Shown here one piece after another: positions 1-7,412 of a DNA stretch of 9,973 bases. Numbering within the stretch: the first letter of the stretch is position 1; each line of letters opens with the position of its first letter. Under the pieces are notes generated by a model, which saw only the letters and a list, made by a program, of their open reading frames with translations, did no database searches and was not told the origin of the DNA. This DNA comes from Candidatus Kapaibacterium sp. GTDB lineage: Bacteria > Bacteroidota > Ignavibacteria > Kapaibacteriales > UBA2268. The DNA lies in contig JAUQWR010000614.1 of NCBI GenBank assembly GCA_030835065.1, positions 1-9,973 of the forward strand, written 5' to 3'. A program made the translations under genes and the position numbers.

Positions 1-1
1 A

Positions 2-1267
2 GTCTGTTTGCTTATTCCAGCAAGCAGACTTTTTGCCCAAATAGAAGAGGGCATGCCGGTCGATAAAATTGCTGCAATAGTAGGCAATGAAGTGATTATG
101 ATGAGCGATGTCAAAGGGCAGCTAATTATGATTAGCCAGCAAAATCCTTCTGTCAATCCTAATGATCCTAAAGCGTTTGCTATGCTTTTAGATGAAATGA
201 TTAACGAAAAATTATTAATTACAAAAGCTATTGAAGATTCTATTGTTGTTTCGGATGAGCAAATTGACCAAAGATGGCAGACTTTTTTGCAGACTTTGAT
301 CCAACAATATGGTTCGGAAGATAGAATTGAAAAAATTTATCAGAAATCTATTTCCAGATTGAAATATGAATTGCGTGATGATATTAGAAATAAAATTTTA
401 TCATCTACTCTAATTCAGCAAAAAATGATGAATATTGAGATTTCTCCCAAAGAAGTAGAAGAATTTTATAATTCTTTCAAAGATTCATTGCAAAGTGTTC
501 CTCCACAGTATGAATTATATCATATTGTTAAAAATGTAGCGCCAGACACAAGCGCAAAAAGAAGTTTATTGAACTTAGCAAAAAGTGTGAGAGATTCTTT
601 GCTAAAAGGTGGAGATTTTGCAGATTTTGCAAAGCGTTATAGCAATGATGCTGCATCTGCTGCCGATGGCGGTATGCTTGGTTGGATCGAAAAAGGTAAG
701 TTTATTGCAGAATTCGAGTCTGCTGCATTTAATATGCAATTAAACGAAATTTCTACACCAGTAGAAACACCATTTGGATATCATATTATTCAAGTTTTGG
801 ACAAGCGTAAAGAATCGATGCAAGTAAGGCATATTCTTTTCAAATTGAGCCAGACATCAGACGATAAGCAACGCACAATAAAATTTTTAGATTCATTGAC
901 TGCTAGAGTCAAAAAAGGTGAATCCTTCGAAGAATTGGCAAAATTATATTCTGATGATAAAGACTCTAAAGGTTTTGGCGGATATTGGGGCACTTTTTTG
1001 ATTAATCAAATGCCTGCTAAGCTTCGCGAATATATTGATAAAATAAAAGACGGTGAAATTTCCGAGGCTATTCCCTTTAATACTGATGTGAATAAGCAGT
1101 CTTATCATATTATATTAAGAAAAAAATATATTCCTGCCCACAATGCAAGCATGGAAACTGATTCTCAATACATAAGCAAATCAGCTCTCGAAATGAAAAA
1201 AATGAAAGAGTATAATGATTTCATAAAAAAATTGAGAGCCGAATTATACTGGGAAATTAAAAAATAA
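2..1267 (+). CDS. surA: SurA-like periplasmic peptidyl-prolyl cis-trans isomerase (5' partial)
   Basis: This is a periplasmic chaperone/proline isomerase of the SurA type, expected to help outer-membrane proteins fold. The reading frame is open to the window edge. The first residues (VCLLIPASRLFAQ) look like the end of a signal peptide with cleavage after LFA, so the true start lies upstream; the TTG at position 8 is only the first in-window start-like codon. After the signal comes the SurA N-terminal helical module (VDKIAAIVGNEVIMMSDV), with long charged helices up to about position 500. Two parvulin-type rotamase domains follow, at roughly 515-810 and 815-1120. The first has the typical GGMLGWIEKGKF and ETPFGYHIIQV blocks. 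The second has QVRHILF, GGYWG and SYHIILR and is less canonical at its C-terminal half. The mature length of about 410 residues suits SurA. The family is secure; the exact symbol is less so, because FCB-group genomes often carry several parvulin paralogues. Confidence 0.85.
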   Translation, partial: VCLLIPASRLFAQIEEGMPVDKIAAIVGNEVIMMSDVKGQLIMISQQNPSVNPNDPKAFAMLLDEMINEKLLITKAIEDSIVVSDEQIDQRWQTFLQTLIQQYGSEDRIEKIYQKSISRLKYELRDDIRNKILSSTLIQQKMMNIEISPKEVEEFYNSFKDSLQSVPPQYELYHIVKNVAPDTSAKRSLLNLAKSVRDSLLKGGDFADFAKRYSNDAASAADGGMLGWIEKGKFIAEFESAAFNMQLNEISTPVETPFGYHIIQVLDKRKESMQVRHILFKLSQTSDDKQRTIKFLDSLTARVKKGESFEELAKLYSDDKDSKGFGGYWGTFLINQMPAKLREYIDKIKDGEISEAIPFNTDVNKQSYHIILRKKYIPAHNASMETDSQYISKSALEMKKMKEYNDFIKKLRAELYWEIKK

Positions 1268-1274
1268 AGCTAAT

Positions 1275-1314
1275 GAAACGATTAATCAATGATTAGTCGT
1301 TTCTTTTATTATTT
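1275..1314 (+). terminator. Rho-independent terminator after the SurA-like gene
   Basis: A 13-bp stem (gaaacgattaatc at 1275-1287 pairing with gattagtcgtttc at 1291-1303, with one G-U wobble) encloses a 3-base loop. It is followed directly by ttttattattt. It starts 7 bases after the SurA-like stop codon, which is the classic position. It should separate the SurA-like transcript from the small gene downstream. Confidence 0.85.
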
Positions 1315-1329
1315 AAAATGGAAATTATT

Positions 1330-1719
1330 ATGTTCGATGAATTTAATATATCAGTACCTTTCAAATTAGATGAGCTTTATGGTGGATTTGCCGAGGGTTA
1401 TGGCATTTTAGCATTCGATGGCAAAACACTTACTATTGAATATCAAGCCAAAGACGCTTTTATTGGTTCTTTTCGTTCTAAAGTAAAAACTTTGAGCATT
1501 CCTATTTCTAAAGTGAGAAACTTTTCACACCAAAAAAAGTGGTTTAAAAATAGTGTTATTAGAATAAGGGTTAGTTCTCTATCCGATTTGGATAAATTCC
1601 CGGTTGATAATAGGGGCGAGATTGTTCTAAAAATAAGCAGAAAAGACTTTGATGAAGCACGTGTTTTTTCATCAAGGTTTGAGCTTAGCCTTGCAGAATA
1701 TAAATTAGAAAGGCTTTAA
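1330..1719 (+). CDS. Small PH-like beta-domain protein, function unknown
   Basis: This is a protein of about 129 residues with no signal peptide, membrane segment or cysteines. Alternating hydrophobic strands (YGILAFDGKTLTIEY, KTLSIPISKVRNF, NSVIRIRVSS, GEIVLKISRKDF) end in a helix (DEARVFSSRFELSLAEYKLERL). That pattern of about seven strands plus a C-terminal helix resembles bacterial PH-like domains; the fold assignment is by pattern only. An ATG at 1318 would add four residues, but it sits against the T-tract of the upstream terminator with no ribosome binding site. The ATG at 1330 has GGA at 1320-1322, 7 bases upstream, so I chose 1330. The upstream terminator implies its own promoter, which I could not identify. 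Its stop lies 3 bp from the stop of the convergent giant gene. No function is claimed. Confidence 0.7.
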   Translation: MFDEFNISVPFKLDELYGGFAEGYGILAFDGKTLTIEYQAKDAFIGSFRSKVKTLSIPISKVRNFSHQKKWFKNSVIRIRVSSLSDLDKFPVDNRGEIVLKISRKDFDEARVFSSRFELSLAEYKLERL

Positions 1720-1722
1720 TGC

Positions 1723-4700
1723 TTATTTTAATTCTTCAAATTTTTCTTTATTAAGAATTTTAACCATCATTCCCCAACGTTTATCAGTAGTAAACCCTAA
1801 TTTATCGTAGAAGTCTTGGAGGAAGAAATTGGTCTTTATAAGGTCAATGCCAAGACTTTTCATACGGTGAATATAATCTTCCATCATATTTCTACCAATA
1901 CCTCTACCTTTGTATTGTGGCGCAATCACAAGCCCATCGAGCAGAGCAGTATTATCTTCCATAATTCTAAAGGATACTCCGCCGATTATTCTTTCTTGAG
2001 AATCCAGAAGCACGATAAATTGATCTTGCTCAGTGATAGTTTTTGGAAATTTTTCTTTATAAAACAATCTGTAAAGCTGACCAATTTCAGCGGGTTCGAT
2101 TGGTTCTCTCAGTTTGTAATGCTCTCCATATCTGTCGCTTGTATGCGATTGGACTATTATTTCTCTTCTGTTTTTTTCAATAATTTTGACAATGTCTATA
2201 TTTCTATGCTGCTTGAGCCCAGGGAACACCATTTTAGAGAATATTTCTCTATCGTCTTTTGAAACTAAAACACCTTGCAAATCTGATAGTTCGATAAGCT
2301 GAGTTGGAGGAATAGCTTTGTCTTTGTTCATTATAGAAAGTAGTTTTTCGAAAGCTAATTGGATTTCGCTTGGCTTATCTGCAAAGTAAGTATGACGATA
2401 TAATTCATAACGTGCAATTTCGGGATATCTATAAATTCTATATAAATTATGCAATTCTAAGATAGATTGTTCTTTTGCTTTTGGCAGAGCATTAGGATTG
2501 ATCAATTGCCATTCATGATATTTATCAATAGCATAAATTAGTGGCATTGGGTGGCGATACTCAATTTGAATATTTTCAAGAAACTCTACCAGATTTTGAT
2601 GAAGACTTTCACCCATTGGGCATAGAATATCGTGTCGGGATAATTCTCTTTTTAGTTTTTCGAGATAAAACATAGCGTCTTCTTCGTCTAATGCTTCGAA
2701 GAATGCATCAAATATCCATTTTACATTCAGATGATATTTAGCCCAAGAATAATGATGAACTGTCTTTTTATAAAAATTATCTACTAGTGGTTTTATTATG
2801 GAGAGAATATTTTTGAACTTTTTCCAACCTGCAAGAGTAAGTATAGTAGCTCCATCTTGGAAATCCAATTCAGGAACAACTACATTGCTAGGAGTGATAA
2901 CGCCAGGCAGAATCTGATAGCCACTATTTCTCCATGCTCTTATAAAAGCAGCCATACCCTCAGTAAATAATTTTTTAATTAGATTTAGTTTTGGCAAAGG
3001 TTGCCCTAAAATTCTATAGACAGAGATTTCACGAATTTTTTCCCAAACAGTAAGTTCGCCTGTATAAACCATGGAGCGTGCTTCTAATTCTGGACGTGCA
3101 CAACCAATTTTAGGTAATACATTAGCACCATGAGGATATCCAGACACAACAATAAGCCACAAGACTGTTTCGAGATTGGCTCTATTACGGAAGCTTTCTT
3201 GAAGAACCATCTGGATATCGTAGTGTTTGTTATATTTAGTATTGATTGATACTCTATAAAAAAGATTTTTATGCCATGAATGCATCCTTGTAATCCAAAT
3301 ACCATCGTTTGGCACATCATCCAAATCGAAGTGTTGCTCGTCAAATGCCAAAATTACCGATTGCTTAAGGAATGTAGTGCCATACAAAACTTGCTTTACT
3401 AAATTTATGTCTTTTGGACTCATGTTAGGATCGAATATAATTTTCGAATCCCAATCTGATATAGTATAAGTTTTGGAATTTTCATTCAATTTTTCTTCAT
3501 ATTTTTCGGATAATTCCCAGAGATATTTCTCAGCTATTTTTGAAATACCACCGCCTGATTTGTGCATAATCCAATTAGTAAGTTCAACACGGACAGGTGC
3601 GTAGTATTCAGGATTATGAGCAACAAAATTGACTAAAAGTTTGAATACATTTTCGAGTTGAGGGAAATATTTTTCGGCATTATCCCAATTTAAAGTTGTT
3701 CTATAAGTAAGAAGTCTTTTTCGCAAAGCATTAAGTCTTCTACCTTCAAATTTAGATTTAGCAATAATTTCGATAGAATGATTGTTTAAGAAAGTAAGCC
3801 CGGATTCTAAGAAAGTAGGGAATGCATCGCTATATTCAGTAGTACCTGGCTCTTCTTCGAGAAGAATTCTATAAGCCATGCATCTTACTTCTTCGGAAGG
3901 ATGATAAGCTAATGCTTGGAGCCTGCGTTTTACTAAATCAGTAACATTTGAATTTTGCATCATCAAAACATCTGCAAGAGTTTTTAAAGCATCTAATGCG
4001 ATTTCTTCGTTGCAATATAAAGTTTTGGATATATTTGAATAAGCAAATTTTAGACTAAAGTTTTTAATTGATTTTATGTCGAGAATATCGGTTTCAGAAA
4101 TTGGAATAAAACCATCGAAAGATTTCAAAATTATTGAAGAAATTCCATCAAATTGATTGTCCCATCCTTCTTTGATTGGTGCAAAATTCATTAACGAAAG
4201 GTTTGCTACCCATAGTTTTGGCTGAACAGCAAACAGCCCTAAATCAATATTTTTTAGATTAATGTTGTAAATAAAATCGCCAATTTGGTATTGATTTTCA
4301 TTTATTTTTTTGAAAAGTAATCTAGCCCCGCTAACTGCATTTACAAAATGGTCGCAATCATAAATAATATTATCTTCCAAAATGCCTAAATCACGATAAA
4401 ACCATCTTGGAATACTTACTTTGCAAAAGTCTAATTGATATTCAATTGAATTTTTTCTATATAGTTCTTCGATAATTCTTCCAAAATTCTTTTCTATTGC
4501 TTTTCTATTAAAGCTTCCTTTAGGAGTAAGCTCTCCATCTTCGAGTGTAAAATCGCGTTCGAGCAGCTCAAAATTGACAACTCTTTCGTAAGGAGCTAAA
4601 TCCTTATTGGCAGTAGCGATAATCTTTTGGAAATAATTACGAGGAAATTTAGAGACTTCAGGCGCATGAAAGAGCGAATCCGAAAAATCAGGTACAATAA

Positions 4701-6360
4701 ATAAAGTATTGTATGCGCGTCCATCACCAACAAGAAAAGTACGTTTAATACCAGGTACACCTTCAAATTTCATTTCAACATTACGAGGAGCAATAGTTTG
4801 CCCTTTGTTGTTTTTATAAATATCTTTGAGCCTATCAATAATAGAATAATAACCTTTATTATTGATAGTAAAAATATCGCCTGTAGGCATCCAGAAATCT
4901 GAAGCTGAAGAAGATGGAAAATCAATGATATCGCCGGGACCTTTGTCTTCTAAATATCTGGCAATATAATGTCCGCTTATTAACAATTCACCGGTATCGG
5001 CAAGTTTAGAAAAAGTGCCGGGAAGTGGTTTTCCTACTGTATTTTCTTGATAGGCTCCGGGAGGAGTCATAGTGATACCGCCGGTTGCCTCAGTCATTCC
5101 AAATCCGCTGCAAAGTTCGATTTCATTACGATGGAAAAACATAAAAATCTTAGGATCTAAGTATCCAGCAGCAGATAGTCCCCAACGTAAGTTTGTGCCA
5201 GTAACTTTTCTAAGAGCAGCAACTAATTCTTTTGAGCTGCTTTTGCCTTCCATTTCTTCTTGCACTTTTTCGTAGAGTTGGACCCATCTTATTGGGACAC
5301 TTATAAATCCGGTAGGATTAATTTTAGGGAAGAGAGCAAGAAGAGTTTCGGCAGACGGATTGGCAGCAAAGACGTAAGTTCCGCCCCAATAAATCATGCC
5401 CATCATTTCTAAATATCTGCCAAACGTATGGAAAAGAGGCAGGAAACACAACAATACTTCGTTATCGCCAACAAGAGGTAATGCGGCAGCTCGAGCAAAT
5501 CTTTTGCTTACAAGGTTGTAATTTGAAAACGACACACCTTTGGGCTTGCCTGTGCTACCGGAAGTAAACATTATAGTACAAACCTGGTTTATTGGCATTC
5601 TCTTAATATCTGATAAAGTTTTGCTTATTTCATCATTATTAAATGTTTTGCAATACTGAGGCAGATAAATAGATTCATGAGTATCGTCATCGATCTGATT
5701 TATTAATAGAATTTGGAATTTGTTTTTTACTTCAAGATTTAGTTTTTCAAGTTTTTTAAATCTTTCGAAAGAATCAGTAACAGCGATATTAAATCCAACA
5801 GAATCGAAAATAATTTTGAGTTCATCCAAAGAGAAATGCACGTTAAGTGGGCTATCTAAAATGCTAAAAGCTAAACAAGCAAGGTCGCAAATTGCACCAT
5901 CAGGAGAGTTTTCGAGAAACAAAGCCACCCGAGGTTTAGGATTGATTGAATAGAAAGCAGTAGCAGTTTCTTTCATGCGTCTAAAAACTTGCTCATAGCT
6001 CCATCTTGAATGATTAGGAGTGGAAGTATCAATAAAGAGAGCCTTCTGAGGGTGTTCTTCGCTTCTATCTTCCATCAAATCAAGAAAAGAATAATCGATG
6101 GATTGAATAATTTTGAAAGCAAAATCTGCCCAAATATTTCTAAATTCTGAATCAGGCAGATTGCGCAAAAATTTTGTTTTTGAAGTTTGGATAAGCCATT
6201 GCCTTGCAATATGCTTGTTTTCAGAATTGCATAGTCCATTAGATAATGCAATTTCTGTATTATTCAATATTTCTTTAGAAATATTTTGATTGACAGAGCT
6301 GATATTATGATTTGCAAGATCATCAAGCTGTGCAGCTAGAGTGCTTATCGAATCAAACAT
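1723..6360 (-). CDS. Giant fusion: AMP-binding acyl-CoA synthetase-like + unknown centre + GNAT acetyltransferase
   Basis: This is a 1545-residue, apparently cytosolic protein. Residues about 85-640 form an ANL adenylation domain of the long-chain acyl-CoA synthetase type: P-loop TSGSTGKPKG at 266-275, GMTEATGG at 421-428, PTGD at 492-495, and hinge motif DRLKDIYKNNKGQTIAP at 509-525. Such enzymes activate a carboxylic acid with ATP and usually load it on CoA. The C-terminal lysine motif reads TPKGSFNRK (612-620), with Ser616 where the adenylation lysine is expected. Residues about 640-1400 are not recognised. They include a HEAT-like helical part near 780-900 (AYHPSEEVRCMAYRILLEEE) and a part near 1010-1200 that vaguely resembles a kinase fold lacking catalytic aspartates. 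Residues about 1408-1537 are a GNAT domain with the acetyl-CoA-binding QYKGRGIG at 1482-1489. I start at the ATG at 6360, which has AAAGG seven bases upstream; the in-frame TTG at 6384 would add eight residues. The substrate is unknown. Confidence 0.85.
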   Translation of the reverse strand: MFDSISTLAAQLDDLANHNISSVNQNISKEILNNTEIALSNGLCNSENKHIARQWLIQTSKTKFLRNLPDSEFRNIWADFAFKIIQSIDYSFLDLMEDRSEEHPQKALFIDTSTPNHSRWSYEQVFRRMKETATAFYSINPKPRVALFLENSPDGAICDLACLAFSILDSPLNVHFSLDELKIIFDSVGFNIAVTDSFERFKKLEKLNLEVKNKFQILLINQIDDDTHESIYLPQYCKTFNNDEISKTLSDIKRMPINQVCTIMFTSGSTGKPKGVSFSNYNLVSKRFARAAALPLVGDNEVLLCFLPLFHTFGRYLEMMGMIYWGGTYVFAANPSAETLLALFPKINPTGFISVPIRWVQLYEKVQEEMEGKSSSKELVAALRKVTGTNLRWGLSAAGYLDPKIFMFFHRNEIELCSGFGMTEATGGITMTPPGAYQENTVGKPLPGTFSKLADTGELLISGHYIARYLEDKGPGDIIDFPSSSASDFWMPTGDIFTINNKGYYSIIDRLKDIYKNNKGQTIAPRNVEMKFEGVPGIKRTFLVGDGRAYNTLFIVPDFSDSLFHAPEVSKFPRNYFQKIIATANKDLAPYERVVNFELLERDFTLEDGELTPKGSFNRKAIEKNFGRIIEELYRKNSIEYQLDFCKVSIPRWFYRDLGILEDNIIYDCDHFVNAVSGARLLFKKINENQYQIGDFIYNINLKNIDLGLFAVQPKLWVANLSLMNFAPIKEGWDNQFDGISSIILKSFDGFIPISETDILDIKSIKNFSLKFAYSNISKTLYCNEEIALDALKTLADVLMMQNSNVTDLVKRRLQALAYHPSEEVRCMAYRILLEEEPGTTEYSDAFPTFLESGLTFLNNHSIEIIAKSKFEGRRLNALRKRLLTYRTTLNWDNAEKYFPQLENVFKLLVNFVAHNPEYYAPVRVELTNWIMHKSGGGISKIAEKYLWELSEKYEEKLNENSKTYTISDWDSKIIFDPNMSPKDINLVKQVLYGTTFLKQSVILAFDEQHFDLDDVPNDGIWITRMHSWHKNLFYRVSINTKYNKHYDIQMVLQESFRNRANLETVLWLIVVSGYPHGANVLPKIGCARPELEARSMVYTGELTVWEKIREISVYRILGQPLPKLNLIKKLFTEGMAAFIRAWRNSGYQILPGVITPSNVVVPELDFQDGATILTLAGWKKFKNILSIIKPLVDNFYKKTVHHYSWAKYHLNVKWIFDAFFEALDEEDAMFYLEKLKRELSRHDILCPMGESLHQNLVEFLENIQIEYRHPMPLIYAIDKYHEWQLINPNALPKAKEQSILELHNLYRIYRYPEIARYELYRHTYFADKPSEIQLAFEKLLSIMNKDKAIPPTQLIELSDLQGVLVSKDDREIFSKMVFPGLKQHRNIDIVKIIEKNRREIIVQSHTSDRYGEHYKLREPIEPAEIGQLYRLFYKEKFPKTITEQDQFIVLLDSQERIIGGVSFRIMEDNTALLDGLVIAPQYKGRGIGRNMMEDYIHRMKSLGIDLIKTNFFLQDFYDKLGFTTDKRWGMMVKILNKEKFEELK

Positions 6361-6478
6361 TTTAATGCCTTTAGGAAAACACAAAATTTATTATAAATAC
6401 AATGAATCAGCTCTTTTATTGTATAATAATATCCGAATTATTGCTTATATTAAATAAAGGACTGAAATTGAAAAATTT
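6361..6478. promoter_or_regulatory. Divergent promoter region between the giant fusion gene and the DUF58 gene
   Basis: This 118-bp, very AT-rich spacer separates two divergent genes, so both promoters should lie here or start here. A perfect TATAAT on the plus strand at 6422-6427 could serve the DUF58 gene, giving a leader of about 45 bases. A TATAAT on the minus strand (attata at 6390-6395 on the plus strand) could serve the giant gene. Neither has a convincing -35 hexamer at 16-18 bp. In DNA this AT-rich such hexamers arise by chance, so the individual boxes are weak. A short inverted repeat (ttatt/aataa, 6416-6429) overlaps the plus-strand box. I see no clear operator. Confidence 0.35.
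6368..6372 (-). promoter_or_regulatory. Ribosome binding site that decides the start of the giant fusion gene
   Basis: On the minus strand AAAGG lies seven bases before the ATG at 6360-6358. The upstream in-frame TTG at 6384-6382 has no comparable purine-rich site before it. The ATG is therefore preferred, and the protein starts MFDSISTLAAQ. Confidence 0.65.
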
Positions 6479-7297
6479 ATGCTTAACAATAAAATCAAAT
6501 ATAAAAAGCTGGCAATAAAAGCCAAAAAGCTATCTCAAGAAATGATATTTGGCTCTTATAAATCTGCTTTTAAAGGTAATGGTCTTGCTTTTAGCGAGCT
6601 TAGAGAGTATTATTGGGGCGATGATATTAAAAATATCGATTGGAATACCTCTGCAAGGCATGATAAAGCTTATATTAAAATCTTTGAAGCCGAACGTGAA
6701 ATAAATTTAGTTTTGATGATTGATGTATCTGCTTCGATGTTGAATTCAGATTTTGATTTTAAAAAAAATGTATTGTCTGAAATCAGTTCTTTGCTTGCTT
6801 ATGCTGCATTATACAATGGGGATAAAGTATCTTTGATTTTGTTTGACGATAAAATAATTAAATATATAAAGGCTTCCAAAAGCAGGTTTTCGGTTTTGAA
6901 CATACTCAAAAGTATTGATAATATCAATTCTAATTCCAAAACTAATATTTCTTCGGCTTTAAAATTTGCAAATAATGTTTTGAAAAAGAGATCAATAATA
7001 TTTATTATTTCTGATTTTATTGATAATAATTTTGAAAATGATTTGTCGAAATTGGCTTTCAAACATGAATTGAATGCAATAAAAATAAATGAAATTAATA
7101 TTGATTTATTGAGAAATATTAAAGGTATTCAATATTTAGATACCGAAACTAATTTTTTAAGTAATGAAAATGTAAAGCCTGAAAATAATATGCTTAAATT
7201 ATTTAAAAGGTATAAGGTAGCTTGCTTTGAAGTAGATGAAAAGGTCAATTTAGTGAAATCTCTTTCTAAGTTTTTGAAAAATAGGCATTCGCAATAA
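6479..7297 (+). CDS. DUF58 / von Willebrand factor A-type domain protein
   Basis: This is a 272-residue soluble protein of the DUF58 family, which is usually encoded with a MoxR-type AAA+ ATPase and is thought to work with it in assembly or activation of other proteins. The family block is clear at residues 24-75: FKGNGLAFSELREYYWGDD, IDWNTSARHDKAYIKIFEAE. The vWA fold follows with a complete metal-ion-dependent adhesion site: DVSAS at 82-86, Thr155 in KTNISSAL, and Asp179 in IISDF. It has no membrane segment, unlike longer DUF58 proteins. No MoxR ATPase gene is present in this window, and the genes either side are unrelated. The ATG at 6479 has no good ribosome binding site; the nearest AAAGGA (6456-6461) is 17 bases away, too far to be typical. 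The 3' half is strikingly AT-rich and encodes mostly Ile, Asn, Lys and Phe. The family is sure; the client protein is unknown. Confidence 0.85.
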   Translation: MLNNKIKYKKLAIKAKKLSQEMIFGSYKSAFKGNGLAFSELREYYWGDDIKNIDWNTSARHDKAYIKIFEAEREINLVLMIDVSASMLNSDFDFKKNVLSEISSLLAYAALYNGDKVSLILFDDKIIKYIKASKSRFSVLNILKSIDNINSNSKTNISSALKFANNVLKKRSIIFIISDFIDNNFENDLSKLAFKHELNAIKINEINIDLLRNIKGIQYLDTETNFLSNENVKPENNMLKLFKRYKVACFEVDEKVNLVKSLSKFLKNRHSQ

Positions 7298-7412
7298 TTA
7301 TTCATTTATGTTAATTTGATTAATTTTTTCATCGATAAGGAGAATTATTAAAAAAATTCATAAATTGCATTTCTTAGAATGACATTTTGTAGAAAAGATA
7401 CGAGAAGAAGAA
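7298..7412 (+). other. Intergenic region with a weak hairpin and an orphan ribosome-binding-like site
   Basis: This 115-bp spacer lies between the DUF58 gene and the SulP gene. A weak, AT-only hairpin (ttaat at 7311-7315, attaa at 7319-7323, then six T) could be a poor terminator. A perfect AAGGAG sits at 7337-7342 but no ATG, GTG or TTG follows at a usable distance. The frame after it, which is the same frame as the SulP gene, stops at TGA 7380-7382. No convincing promoter was found, so it is open whether the SulP gene is read from the DUF58 promoter or its own. Confidence 0.35.

Noticed and set aside
1318..1329. ATG at 1318 as the start of the small PH-like protein
   Set aside because: It sits directly after the terminator T-tract without a ribosome binding site; the ATG at 1330 has GGA seven bases upstream.
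1731..1760. Inverted repeat aattctt/aagaatt as a terminator for the small plus-strand gene
   Set aside because: The stem is only 7 AT-rich pairs with a 16-base loop and no T-tract in the right place; it falls inside the coding end of the opposite gene.
1816..2262. A 148-codon plus-strand open frame antisense to the GNAT end of the giant gene
   Set aside because: It lies fully opposite a well-supported coding region with clear GNAT motifs, and its translation shows no recognisable domain and low-complexity Phe/Ser/His runs; it is a shadow frame.
6360..6384. TTG at 6384 as the start of the giant fusion
   Set aside because: The ATG eight codons later has AAAGG at ideal spacing; the TTG has none, and the extra residues (MCFPKGIK) are simply the translated binding-site region.
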